From G963666935 sp963666935 (GTDB lineage: Bacteria > Bacillota > Clostridia > Christensenellales > CAG-138), in NCBI GenBank assembly GCA_963666935.1, contig OY762936.1, forward strand, positions 930,001 to 994,000: 64,000 nucleotides of DNA, written 5' to 3'. The notes beneath the pieces were generated by a model. It worked only from the letters and a program-made list of their open reading frames with translations, was not told where the DNA came from and did no database searches. This document shows, one piece after another, positions 33,302-41,937 of this stretch. Every line of letters starts with the position of its first letter. The stretch's first letter is position 1. The translations under genes and the position numbers were made by a program.

Positions 33302-34183
33302 ATGAAGCGTTTTTTCGTTGCCATTTGGGCCATTGCCTGCGCCTGCACCTGGGGCTGCGCCGCTTCAAGCGCGGCTGAAGCACCGCAGCAGGAAGCAGCC
33401 GCCACTACGCCCACCGAAACGGCCATTGTGACGGAGCAAAAACAAGGGGGAACATCCATCCAAACTCCACTTCTCTTCGAGGAAGGCGGGCTGCAGGTTA
33501 CGGCTACGGATTTGCAGGAAGGAGAGGACGGCGTCTCTCTGAACATCGCTGTGCGTAACGCAGGGGAGAAAGACGTTGCGTTGAGTACCAACTATATCGT
33601 GGTCAACGGCTTTATGGTGAGCGGGTGGTTCTACTCGGAAGTGCGATGCGGCAAGGAGACAGAGAGTAGCTTGGAGATTAGCCGAACGGAGCTTACCCGA
33701 GCCGGAATTCAAACGGTTTACAGTTTGGAACTGTACCTGTGCGCCTTTGACCCCTATACTTTTGAAACGCTTATGGAATACGAACCCGTTACGCTTCTGA
33801 TCCCGGGCACAGTGGAAGAGGAGGCAAAACCGGCGGTTGGTCAGGAACTGATCAATGACAGTAGCATTGTCATTTCCTCCTGCGACGGTGGAGATGGCGG
33901 ATTGTGGATTATTATTGATAACGGCAGTGACAGGGACATTGCTGTCACGGCGGAGGATGTGCGCATAAACGGGCAAACGGTTTCTGCCTGGCTCTGTACG
34001 GTGGTGCTCAGCGGGAAGAAGGCTGTTGTACAAGTGGAGCTGGTGGAAGAAGAGAAGGAGATCGCTCCCAAAGACTCTGGCCTTGTTTTAATGACGCTCA
34101 AGGTATTGGATTTCGAACCGTATGTCGAGATGTTTTCCAAAGAAGTGGCAGTTTCTCTAGACAACGATACGGCGGGGCAGTAG
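33302..34183 (+). CDS. Putative lipoprotein with duplicated domain
   Basis: The 293-residue exported protein has an N-terminal hydrophobic segment ending TWGCAASSAAE, a loose lipobox, so Cys19 may be acylated. After a Ser/Ala/Thr-rich linker come two similar beta-rich domains. Shared features include IVVNGFMVSGWFYSEV and VRINGQTVSAWLCTVV, each followed by a strand and a phrase of the type FDPYTFETLMEYEPV / FEPYVEMFSKEVAV. This indicates internal duplication. I do not recognise the family. GGAGGG lies close before the ATG. Confidence 0.75.
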   Translation: MKRFFVAIWAIACACTWGCAASSAAEAPQQEAAATTPTETAIVTEQKQGGTSIQTPLLFEEGGLQVTATDLQEGEDGVSLNIAVRNAGEKDVALSTNYIVVNGFMVSGWFYSEVRCGKETESSLEISRTELTRAGIQTVYSLELYLCAFDPYTFETLMEYEPVTLLIPGTVEEEAKPAVGQELINDSSIVISSCDGGDGGLWIIIDNGSDRDIAVTAEDVRINGQTVSAWLCTVVLSGKKAVVQVELVEEEKEIAPKDSGLVLMTLKVLDFEPYVEMFSKEVAVSLDNDTAGQ

Positions 34184-34391
34184 AAGTAATTTTCGGCCGC
34201 CGGGTTAAAGAAAGGGCGGCACCACGGAGAAGGTGCATTGTTTCACAGGCGATACACGTTTCGTGCTCATTTCGTATTTTAGGGGAGAGAAGTGGCGACA
34301 TCACGAAAAAGTGGAACAGAAACGATTGAATTCAGTCTCTTGGACACAAGAGGGCCCCTGTGCCAAACGGGGGTTGGAGAAGGAGAAGAGC

Positions 34392-35297
34392 GTGCTGAAA
34401 GATTACTATAAGAGGAGCATTGCCGATCGATATGACGGCTGGAGGGTGCGCAACGTGGACGCTGTGTACAACTTGATTCCGTTCATCATGCGCACGAGAA
34501 TGGACTCCCAGAACCTGTTTGAGGAGAACATTTCCATTGAAGGCATCAAGGATTTTATCCGCGCGCACAGGCAGGATATCCCAGAGCTCTCCATTATGCA
34601 CGTCATCATGGCCGCGGCGGTGCGGATGATTGCCCATAGACCTTACGTGAATCGATTTGTGGTTTGGAACAGGCTCTATGCTCGCAACGAAATCAGCATT
34701 TCCCTGATGATCAAGCGGGCGCAGTCCAACGTGGAGACCACGGTGAAGCCACGGTTCGAGCCAGAAGACACCCTGATGGACGTGACGCGGAAGGTGAGCG
34801 CGCTGATCAACGAAAATATACAGGACGATGCCAACAACGGCATGGACAACGCGGCGAAGTTTTTTGGATATATTCCGGCGTTTTTGATCCGCTTTGCTGT
34901 TCAATGCCTGTTCGCGCTGGACAACATCGGCCTGCTTCCCAAAGGACTGAATAAGGTCAGCCCCTTCCATTGCAGCCTGTTTTTGACCAATGTGGGCTCT
35001 TTGGGCATTGGCCCCATTTACCATCACCTCTATGAGTTTGGAACCTGCTCCATGTTTGTTGCCATGGGGGCCAAGTACAAGGTGCGGACCATTTCTGCGG
35101 ATGGCACCCACGGGGAGAAGCGGTATATCGGCCTTCGGTTCGTCTGCGACGAGCGCACATGCGACGGCAAGTACTACGCCGGGGCTATGAAGCAGTTCCG
35201 CCATTACATGGCCCATCCGGAAGAACTGCTGCTGCCCCCGGAAGCCGTGGCCATGGACGACGGCGTACCGGCGCGCAAGCGCAGAGCGATCCGCTAA
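34392..35297 (+). CDS. E2-type 2-oxoacid dehydrogenase acyltransferase-like protein, active-site His replaced
   Basis: The 301-residue protein is the catalytic-domain fold of dihydrolipoamide acyltransferases (also shared with chloramphenicol acetyltransferase), without lipoyl or peripheral-subunit-binding domains. The family strand LFLTNVGSLGIGPIYHHLYEFG is clear. The catalytic motif DHRVxDG reads DERTCDG at residues 253-259, so the general-base His is Glu254. The protein may not be a classical acyltransferase. The GTG start at 34392 has AGGAG six bases upstream; the frame is open further 5' but without signals. A pseudogene of an alcohol dehydrogenase follows 14 bases downstream. Confidence 0.8.
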   Translation: MLKDYYKRSIADRYDGWRVRNVDAVYNLIPFIMRTRMDSQNLFEENISIEGIKDFIRAHRQDIPELSIMHVIMAAAVRMIAHRPYVNRFVVWNRLYARNEISISLMIKRAQSNVETTVKPRFEPEDTLMDVTRKVSALINENIQDDANNGMDNAAKFFGYIPAFLIRFAVQCLFALDNIGLLPKGLNKVSPFHCSLFLTNVGSLGIGPIYHHLYEFGTCSMFVAMGAKYKVRTISADGTHGEKRYIGLRFVCDERTCDGKYYAGAMKQFRHYMAHPEELLLPPEAVAMDDGVPARKRRAIR

Positions 35298-35311
35298 AGG
35301 AGGATAATGCT

Positions 35312-36468
35312 ATGGAATTAACCACTTTTGACTTTTCTTTGCCCACCCGGATCCTATTCGGCCCCGGAACTGCGGGATCGGCGGGGGAGGAACTGAAAAA
35401 ATACGGCTGCAGGCGGCCGCTGATCGTGACGGACAAGGGAATCCGGAAGGCCGGAATCGTGGAAAGAATTGCGGATGTTTTCTCTGCGTCGGGCATGGAA
35501 TGCGCAATCTATGATGGGGTGGAGGCGAACCCCAAGGATGTAAACTGCGAGGAGGGGGCGGAATTCGCCCGCCGGGAGGGGACGGACAGCCTGCTGGCCG
35601 TCGGCGGGGGCAGCCCCATTGACTGCGCCAAGTCCATCGGCGTGCTGCTGGCTCACGACGCCCGAAGGATCAAGCCCTACGAGGGAAAGACCGCGGCGAC
35701 CAGGCCGCTCCCACCCTCGTCGCCATGCCTACCACGGCGGGCACGGGCAGCGAGATCACGTTTTCCTCGGTGATCACCGATACGGTCAAACAGTATAAGA
35801 TGACGGTGAAGAGCCCGTATACAGCGGCAAAGCTGGCCATCTGCGATCCGGAGCTTACCATCTCCGTGCCGCCGGCGGTAACGGCGGCCACGGGCGTGGA
35901 CGCGCTGACCCACGCCATTGAGGGCTACACCGCCAACTGAGCCGAGCCCATCGGGGACGCGGCGGCGCTATACGCGGTGGAGCTGATCTGCGGCAGCCTG
36001 GTGACCGCCTATCGCCACGGAGAAAACCTTCAGGCCCGTAGCGCCATGCTCATGGGGAGTATCCTGGCCGGGATTTTCTTCAGCCATTCCGATGTGGCAT
36101 CCGTGCACTACGTGGCAGAGGCGCTGGGGGGCGCATACGACCTGCCACACGGGTTGTGCAACGCCATTTTCCTGCCCTGCGTGATGGAGTACAACATGGC
36201 TTACTGCGAAAAAAAGTACGCCCGGATCGCCCGGGCCATGGGTCTCGCTTTTGCGGACGAGGCCGAGGGCGCGTTCCTGGCCGTGCGGAAGGTGCAGGAG
36301 CTGACAAGGGAGCTGAACCTGCCGTCCTTTTCCGCCCTGAACGTACCTGAAACCAGCTTCGAAATGCTGGCGGAGCGGTCGGAAAAAAACGGCTCCAACG
36401 GCAGCAATCCACGACCCATGACCAAACAGGATTACATGGAAGTGTTACAGCGCGCATATACGGCATAA
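35312..36468 (+). pseudogene. Iron-containing alcohol dehydrogenase, broken by a frameshift and an in-frame stop
   Basis: The N-terminal part, starting MELTTFDFSLPTRILFGPG with the NAD loop AVGGGSPIDCAKSIG, reads in one frame to about 35711. The continuation TLVAMPTTAGTGSE is in the next frame from about 35713, a one-base loss in GCTCCCACCCTCG. That frame then meets TGA at 35938-35940 within GYTAN-stop-AEPIGDAAALYAVELI and continues open to TAA at 36468. The metal-binding histidines are recognisable in the later part (SVHYVAEALGG...HGLCNAIFLP). Two lesions argue for real decay or for sequencing errors in a GC-rich stretch. RBS AGGAGG precedes the start. Confidence 0.85.
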
Positions 36469-36483
36469 TCTATAAAAAATCTG

Positions 36484-36512
36484 TTGACAAATAGCAGGAA
36501 CAAGGATAGTAT
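36484..36512 (+). promoter_or_regulatory. Promoter of the T-box operon
   Basis: TTGACA (36484-36489), a 17-base spacer and TAGTAT (36507-36512). It lies upstream of the T-box leader and just after the alcohol dehydrogenase pseudogene. Confidence 0.6.
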
Positions 36513-36559
36513 ATTATACAATTATTTGTGAAATGCGCTGACGGAATTATGCAGATTCT

Positions 36560-36809
36560 TCCTCATTTTTCAGAGAATTGGCGGCCGGTGCAAGCCAGTA
36601 TGTGAAGTAACTGCAGCCTCACTCTCGAGCAGAGTTCCTGAAATGAAGTAAGGAATTACGGAAAGCCCCGTTATCATGGCTTCGAGCTTGTCTGGGCATT
36701 GAGAGGTTCTGCGATATGCAGGGCAAAAAGGGTGGTACCGCGGTTTTATATCGTCCCTGAGGCATAATGGCCTTGGGGCCTTTTTTATTCAATCATTTTG
36801 GAGGATTTT
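36560..36809 (+). promoter_or_regulatory. T-box leader, predicted leucine-specific
   Basis: The 14-base core GGGTGGTACCGCGG at 36730-36743 is the T-box sequence that pairs with the uncharged tRNA acceptor end. Stem I begins at about 36573 (CAGAGAATTGGCGGCC). The specifier position CTC (36618-36620) is followed by A and by the conserved CTCTCGAGC string, giving a leucine codon. A terminator, CCCTGAGGC (36755-36763) with GCCTTGGGG (36770-36778) and a T-run, can be replaced by an antiterminator. Uncharged tRNA-Leu would thus induce the genes at 36810-41866. The class is certain from the core; leucine specificity is inferred. Confidence 0.9.
36755..36786 (+). terminator. T-box regulatory terminator
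   Basis: A nine-base stem with two G-T pairs, loop ATAATG, followed by CC and TTTTTT. It overlaps the 3' side of the T-box and would be disrupted by antiterminator formation. Confidence 0.8.
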
Positions 36810-38219
36810 ATGAAAACAATCAGCATTAGCGATGTGACGCTTCGTAAAGGGGCGCGTGGGGAAGTTCCCTTGAGTTTTCGTGAAAAAATGGAATTTATTA
36901 AGCAGCTGGATAGCCTACGGGTGGATGTAATTGAGCTATCGCCCATTGAGGACGTGAAAGCTGATACGCTTCTGATGCACACTATCGCGCCGCTGATCAA
37001 AAAGAGCGTGCTTTCCTGCCCCGCGGGAACCACGCGGGAGGAAGCGGAGCTTGCATGGGATGGAATTAAGAAGGCCGCGCATCCGCGGCTGCATGTCATA
37101 TTGCCCACTTCCACTGTGCAAATGGAGTATACCTGCAACAAAAAGCCAGCGCAGATTTTGGAAATGATCCGGGAGATGGTTGCTCATTGCGCCGCTCTCT
37201 GCGGCGACGTGGAGTTTTCGGCTGCGGATGCTACTCGCAGCGAGATGGGATTTTTAAAGGAAGCGTTGTGCGCCGCGGTTGCGGCGGGGGCGAAGACCGT
37301 TACCGTATGCGATTCCGCAGGCATTATGCTGCCCGATGAATTTGGGGCGTTCATCGCTTCCATCCGGGAAGAAAAGACGCTCTCGGACGCGAAACTTTGC
37401 GTCCAGTGCGGAAGCGAACTGGGGATGGCGATTGCCAATGTGTTCGCGGCGCTCAAGAGTGGGGCTGTGGGCATCAAGACCACCATCACTGAAACGGGGC
37501 TGCCGCAGTTGAGCGCGGTTGTTCAGGCCATGCGGACCCGGGGAAATTCTTTAAACCTAAGCTGCAACGTGCAGATCACCGAGATCCACAGTGCCATGAA
37601 GAAGATGGAATTCCTTACCGCCGAAAAGAAGGAAAAGACCCTTTATGACAACGGGTTTATACAGACAGCGCAAGAGGAGTTTGTGTTTAACGCGCAGACG
37701 GATATCGCCACGGTGAACGGGGCCGTCAAGCAGCTGGGCTATGATATTTCCGACGATGATAAAGCCAAGGTTTACGAGGCATTTTCCAGGGTGGTCAGCC
37801 AGAAGCCCGTTACCACCAAAGAGTTGGAAGCGATTATCGCCAGCGTGGCGTTGCAGGTGCCACCCACATACCGGTTGGTGAGCTATGTGGTCAACAGCGG
37901 GAACACCATTTCGGCCACCGCAAACATTAGGCTGGAGAAAAACGGCGTGGCCGTCACGGGCCTTGCCACGGGAGACGGCTCTATTGACGCAGCGCTCTTA
38001 GCCATTGAGCAGATTATCGGCTGCCACTACGAGCTGGACGATTTCCAGATTCAGGCGGTTACCGAGGGACGGGAGGCCATGGGCGTGACCTTCGTGAAGC
38101 TGCGCAGCGGCGGCAAGCTCTACAGCGGCCGGGGCATTTCCACGGACATTATCGGCGCCAGCATTCACGCGTATCTCAGCGCGCTCAACAAAATTGTGTA
38201 TGAGGAAAACGCAGTATGA
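36810..38219 (+). CDS. LeuA-like protein (DRE-TIM barrel plus LeuA regulatory domain) lacking metal ligands
   Basis: The 469-residue protein aligns along 2-isopropylmalate synthase. N-terminal TIM barrel strings include VEFSAADATRSE (normally VEFSAEDATRSD). A linker follows, then the C-terminal LeuA dimer/regulatory domain (TYRLVSYVVNSGN to FVKLRSGGKLYSGRGISTDIIGASIHAYLSALNKI). The signature LRDGEQ reads LRKGAR (K13 for the metal Asp). The HxH ligands of the HCHNDLG motif read QCGSELG (Q199, G201), and the GERAGN motif is lost. Classical synthase chemistry is therefore unlikely. GGAGG lies four to five bases before ATG 36810. It overlaps the next gene by four bases and is under a leucine-type T-box. 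Confidence 0.85.
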   Translation: MKTISISDVTLRKGARGEVPLSFREKMEFIKQLDSLRVDVIELSPIEDVKADTLLMHTIAPLIKKSVLSCPAGTTREEAELAWDGIKKAAHPRLHVILPTSTVQMEYTCNKKPAQILEMIREMVAHCAALCGDVEFSAADATRSEMGFLKEALCAAVAAGAKTVTVCDSAGIMLPDEFGAFIASIREEKTLSDAKLCVQCGSELGMAIANVFAALKSGAVGIKTTITETGLPQLSAVVQAMRTRGNSLNLSCNVQITEIHSAMKKMEFLTAEKKEKTLYDNGFIQTAQEEFVFNAQTDIATVNGAVKQLGYDISDDDKAKVYEAFSRVVSQKPVTTKELEAIIASVALQVPPTYRLVSYVVNSGNTISATANIRLEKNGVAVTGLATGDGSIDAALLAIEQIIGCHYELDDFQIQAVTEGREAMGVTFVKLRSGGKLYSGRGISTDIIGASIHAYLSALNKIVYEENAV

Positions 38220-40741
38220 AACTCTGCTTTACAACCAACGGCTGGTACGGCCTTTCTTGGGGCGAGTTTGTTTCTTTGGCAAAGGAGATGCACTTTCAGG
38301 GCATTGAGATCCACAACCTGAACAGTGCGGCCTTTAGCGGCAAAGACGGCGCGCTGCGGGAAGACCGGGCGGCGCAGACCGCGCGGCGGATGCAGGAGAT
38401 CGGCCTTTGTATTCCCTGCCTGGATACGTTATGCAATATCGCGGACGCGGGGCTTGCGGCCGAGAACGCAGCGGAGATTGAGCAGCACATCGCCATGGCG
38501 GAGCGGATCCGCACGCCTTACATCCGCCTCCACGCCACACATGTTGATACTATGACGGACGAGAGCGAGGATGAGGCGGTGGTCACGTTTTTGCGCAACA
38601 CCGTTTACGAGGCGGAGCGCGCTAATGTGACGCTTTTGATTGAAACCTCCGGCATTTATGCCGATACCCTGCGGCTTCGAAACATCCTAAACATGTTTTC
38701 TTCCGACCATATTGCCGTGCTTTGGGATTTGCACCACCCCTACCGATATCACGGGGAGAGCGCGCAAAAGACCATTGAGAATTTGGGCGCTTACGTGAAA
38801 CACGTGCATATGCGGGATTCCGAAGTGGTGGACGGCCAAGTGCAGTACCGACTTATGGGCGAGGGGGACATTCCCTTCCACAAGATGGTGGACGCCCTGC
38901 GTTCCATTAATTACGACGGGTATTATTCCATGGAATGGGATCCGTCCTGGATGGAAGGCCTTGGAGACGCTCAGATTGTATTCCCGAACTTTGTCCATTA
39001 CATGAGCCGCTTTGAGGAAAGGCGCAAAAGCAAACTTTACGACAACAATACCCGTACGGGCAAGTTCATTTGGAAAAAGGATGTGCTCATCGACTATACA
39101 TTTTCACAGGTGCTGGACCGGGTAATCGAGGAATTCCCCGACCAGTATGCCTTTAAATATGCGACGCTGGACTATACCCGCACCTACAGCGAATTCCGCG
39201 ACGACGTGGATACCTTTGCCCGGGCGCTGATTGCATTGGGAGTTCGGGCGGGAAGCCACGTGACGGTTTGGGCCACCAACGTACCCCAGTGGTACATTAC
39301 ATTTTGGGCCGTGACGAAGATCGGCGCCACATTGGTGACCATGAACACCGCCTATAAGATTTATGAGGCGGAATACCTGCTTAAGCAGTCGGATACCCAC
39401 ACCCTGATCATGACCGACGGATACCGGGATTCCGACTATATTTCCATTATAAAAGAGCTTTGCCCTGAGCTGGCGACCTCTGCGCCCGGAGAGCCGCTCC
39501 ATTGCAGGCGTCTGCCGTTTTTGCGCAACGTCATTACGGTATCTTCCCGGCAGTCTGGCTGCCTTTCTTGGGACGACGCGCTTTCCTACGCCCAGCAGGT
39601 GCCCGTTGAGGAAGTTTACAGGCGGGCGTCGCTGGTAAATCCCCACGACGTTTGCAACATGCAATATACTTCGGGCACCACAGGCTTCCCCAAGGGCGTG
39701 ATGCTGACCCACTACAACATCGTGAACAACGGCAAGTGCATCGGCGACCGGATGGACCTATCCACGGCGGATCGGATGATGATCCACGTGCCCATGTTCC
39801 ATTGTTTCGGCATGGTGCTGGCCATGACGGCCTCCATGACCCACGGCTCCACCATGCTGCCGCTGCCTTACTTTTCGCCTAAGCCGGCGCTCACCTGCAT
39901 CAACCAGGAGCATGTTACAGCCTTCCATGGCGTTCCCACCATGTTTATCGCCATGCTGGAGCATGAGGATTTCAAAAAGACCGATTTCTCTTACATGCGT
40001 ACGGGTATCATGGCGGGCAGTCCCTGCCCCATTTCGGTGATGAAGGACGTGCTGGACAAAATGCACATGAACGAGATCACCATCGTCTACGGCCAGACGG
40101 AAGCCTCGCCGGGCTGCACCATGAGCAGCACGGACGACCCCATTGAGGTTCGGGTGGGCACGGTGGGAAGGCCCCTGCCGGAGATTGAATGCAGAATCGT
40201 GAACCCGGAAACCGGCGAGGAACAACCCGTGGACATCACCGGCGAATTCGTGGCCCGGGGCTACAACCTCATGAAGGGCTACTACAAGATGCCGGAGGCC
40301 ACTGCCGCCGCCATCGACGAGGACGGCTGGTTGCACACCGGCGATTTGGCCTGCAAGACGCCGGAGGGCAATTACAGGATTACCGGGCGGCTTAAAGATA
40401 TGATCATCCGGGGCGGCGAAAACATCTATCCCAAGGAGATCGAGGATTTTATCTACACCCATCCCAAGGTGAAGGACGTTCAGGTCATCGGCGTGCCCGA
40501 CCCGCAATACGGAGAAGAGATCATGGCCTGCGTGATTCTCAAGGACGCGGTGGCCATGGATGCCGAGGAATTGAAGACCTTTGTACGGAACAACATGGCG
40601 AAGCATAAGGTGCCCAAGTATGTGGATTTCGTAACGGAATTCCCTATGAACGCCGCCGGAAAGATCCTCAAATACAAAATGCGCGAAGCCGCCGTGGAAA
40701 AACTGCAGCTAAAAAAGGCCGCAAGCATTGAAACGGCTTGA
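38216..40741 (+). CDS. Fusion of a sugar-phosphate isomerase/epimerase-like TIM barrel and an AMP-forming acyl-CoA ligase
   Basis: The 841-residue protein has two parts. Residues about 1-270 are a xylose-isomerase-like barrel (FQGIEIHNLNS, YIRLHATHVDT, LLIETSG, VLWDLHHPYRYHGES, VKHVHMRDS, YSMEWDPSW) with the metal-type Glu/Asp/His residues present. Residues about 295-841 are an ANL-family ligase with YTSGTTGFPKGVMLTH from 484, YGQTEASPG, the HTGDLA and GRLKDMIIRGGENIYPKEIE motifs and a C-terminal lysine motif NAAGKILKYKMRE. The ligase resembles medium/long-chain acyl-CoA synthetases. The fusion is continuous with no stop or frameshift. Its ATG overlaps the previous stop (ATGA), so the LeuA-like protein and this fusion are made together. 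Confidence 0.9.
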   Translation: MKLCFTTNGWYGLSWGEFVSLAKEMHFQGIEIHNLNSAAFSGKDGALREDRAAQTARRMQEIGLCIPCLDTLCNIADAGLAAENAAEIEQHIAMAERIRTPYIRLHATHVDTMTDESEDEAVVTFLRNTVYEAERANVTLLIETSGIYADTLRLRNILNMFSSDHIAVLWDLHHPYRYHGESAQKTIENLGAYVKHVHMRDSEVVDGQVQYRLMGEGDIPFHKMVDALRSINYDGYYSMEWDPSWMEGLGDAQIVFPNFVHYMSRFEERRKSKLYDNNTRTGKFIWKKDVLIDYTFSQVLDRVIEEFPDQYAFKYATLDYTRTYSEFRDDVDTFARALIALGVRAGSHVTVWATNVPQWYITFWAVTKIGATLVTMNTAYKIYEAEYLLKQSDTHTLIMTDGYRDSDYISIIKELCPELATSAPGEPLHCRRLPFLRNVITVSSRQSGCLSWDDALSYAQQVPVEEVYRRASLVNPHDVCNMQYTSGTTGFPKGVMLTHYNIVNNGKCIGDRMDLSTADRMMIHVPMFHCFGMVLAMTASMTHGSTMLPLPYFSPKPALTCINQEHVTAFHGVPTMFIAMLEHEDFKKTDFSYMRTGIMAGSPCPISVMKDVLDKMHMNEITIVYGQTEASPGCTMSSTDDPIEVRVGTVGRPLPEIECRIVNPETGEEQPVDITGEFVARGYNLMKGYYKMPEATAAAIDEDGWLHTGDLACKTPEGNYRITGRLKDMIIRGGENIYPKEIEDFIYTHPKVKDVQVIGVPDPQYGEEIMACVILKDAVAMDAEELKTFVRNNMAKHKVPKYVDFVTEFPMNAAGKILKYKMREAAVEKLQLKKAASIETA

Positions 40742-40798
40742 TGATTTAGAATATTTGATTTAGAATTATCCTATAGACACAGAAAAGAGGTAATACAA

Positions 40799-41866
40799 AT
40801 GCAGGAAATCAAAATCAATCGCATCGACAACCCCAAGGCCAAACCGGATTATAACAATTTAGGATTCGGTCACTACTTCACAGATCATATGTTCCTGATG
40901 AACTATGAGATTGGCAAGGGCTGGTATGATCCCCGCATTGTACCTTACGGCCCCTTTGTGTTGGATCCCTCCTGCATGGTATTTCACTATGCACAGGAGA
41001 TCTTCGAGGGGCTGAAGGCCTACCGGGACGTAAACGGGCATACTCGGCTGTTCCGACCCCGGGATAATTTCCGGCGCCTGAACCAATCCGGCGAACGGCT
41101 GTGCATCCCGGAAGTTGACGTGGAGTTTGCGATTAAGGCGCTAAAAGAGTTGATTGCGCTGGATATTGACTGGGTCCCCACGGCCCCCGATACCTCTTTG
41201 TACGTTCGGCCCTTTATCTTCGCGACAGATCAGTATGTAGGCGTACACGCCTCCCATACTTACATTTTTGCCATCATCCTAAGCCCCGTGGGCGCGTATT
41301 ACGCGGAGGGCATGAACCCCGTGCGCATCATGATCGAAAGCGACGACGTTCGCGCGGTGAAGGGCGGCATGGGCTACACCAAGACCGGCGGTAACTACGC
41401 CGCATCACTGCGGGCCGGCGAAAAAGCTACCGCCGCAGGCTTTACGCAGGTGCTTTGGCTGGACGGTGTGGAGCGCAAGTACATTGAGGAAGTGGGCTCC
41501 ATGAACGTGTTCTTCAAGATCGACGGCAAGGTGATTACGCCTGAACTTTCCGGCAGCATACTGCCCGGCATTACCCGGGATTCCTGCCTACAGGTGCTCA
41601 AGGCTTGGGGCATGGAGACGGCGGAGGCCCACATCAGCATTGACGAGCTCATTGCCGCGGCTGAAAGCGGAAAGCTGGAGGAGGCATGGGGCAGCGGCAC
41701 CGCCGCTGTGATTTCCCCTATCGGCCAGATCAGCTACAAGGGAAAGGACTACGTCATCGGCGGCGGAGAGATCGGCGAAACCACACAGAAGCTCTACGAC
41801 GAGATCACGGGCATCCAGTGGGGGACCATCCCGGATAAGTACCATTGGATTGAGATCGTAAAATAA
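40799..41866 (+). CDS. ilvE: Branched-chain amino acid aminotransferase
   Basis: PLP enzyme interconverting Leu/Ile/Val and their 2-oxo acids, 355 residues. The class IV fold is evident from LDPSCMVFHYAQEIFEGLKAYR, RPRDNFRRLNQS and the PLP lysine K195 in GGMGYTKTGGNYAAS. It also has EEVGSMNVFF and the phosphate-binding SGSILPGITRDS. AGAGG lies eight bases before the ATG. It is the third gene behind the leucine T-box, 57 bases after the ligase fusion, and a strong terminator follows. This links the two unusual upstream proteins to branched-chain metabolism. Confidence 0.96.
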   Translation: MQEIKINRIDNPKAKPDYNNLGFGHYFTDHMFLMNYEIGKGWYDPRIVPYGPFVLDPSCMVFHYAQEIFEGLKAYRDVNGHTRLFRPRDNFRRLNQSGERLCIPEVDVEFAIKALKELIALDIDWVPTAPDTSLYVRPFIFATDQYVGVHASHTYIFAIILSPVGAYYAEGMNPVRIMIESDDVRAVKGGMGYTKTGGNYAASLRAGEKATAAGFTQVLWLDGVERKYIEEVGSMNVFFKIDGKVITPELSGSILPGITRDSCLQVLKAWGMETAEAHISIDELIAAAESGKLEEAWGSGTAAVISPIGQISYKGKDYVIGGGEIGETTQKLYDEITGIQWGTIPDKYHWIEIVK

Positions 41867-41892
41867 ATGACACTGAGATACGTTGAGACAGA

Positions 41893-41928
41893 AGAAACCC
41901 GCCGGATAAAAGCGTCCGGCGGGTTTTT
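41893..41928 (+). terminator. Terminator of the T-box operon
   Basis: AAACCCGCCGGA pairs with TCCGGCGGGTTT around a short loop, followed by TT. It lies about 30 bases after the ilvE stop and just before the convergent hydrolase gene. Confidence 0.88.
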
Positions 41929-41937
41929 GGTTTGCAT

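Noticed and set aside
35938..35940. UGA as a selenocysteine codon in the alcohol dehydrogenase
   Set aside because: A separate frameshift in the same gene points to decay or sequence error, the position is not a known Sec site of the family, and no SECIS-like hairpin was evident just downstream.
39758..40606. Long minus-strand open frame inside the acyl-CoA ligase
   Set aside because: It is antisense to a clear ligase domain, has no ribosome site, and its composition is what GC-rich codon bias produces on the opposite strand. The same applies to antisense frames at 34332-35216, 9718-10719, 45661-46353 and 30350-31216.
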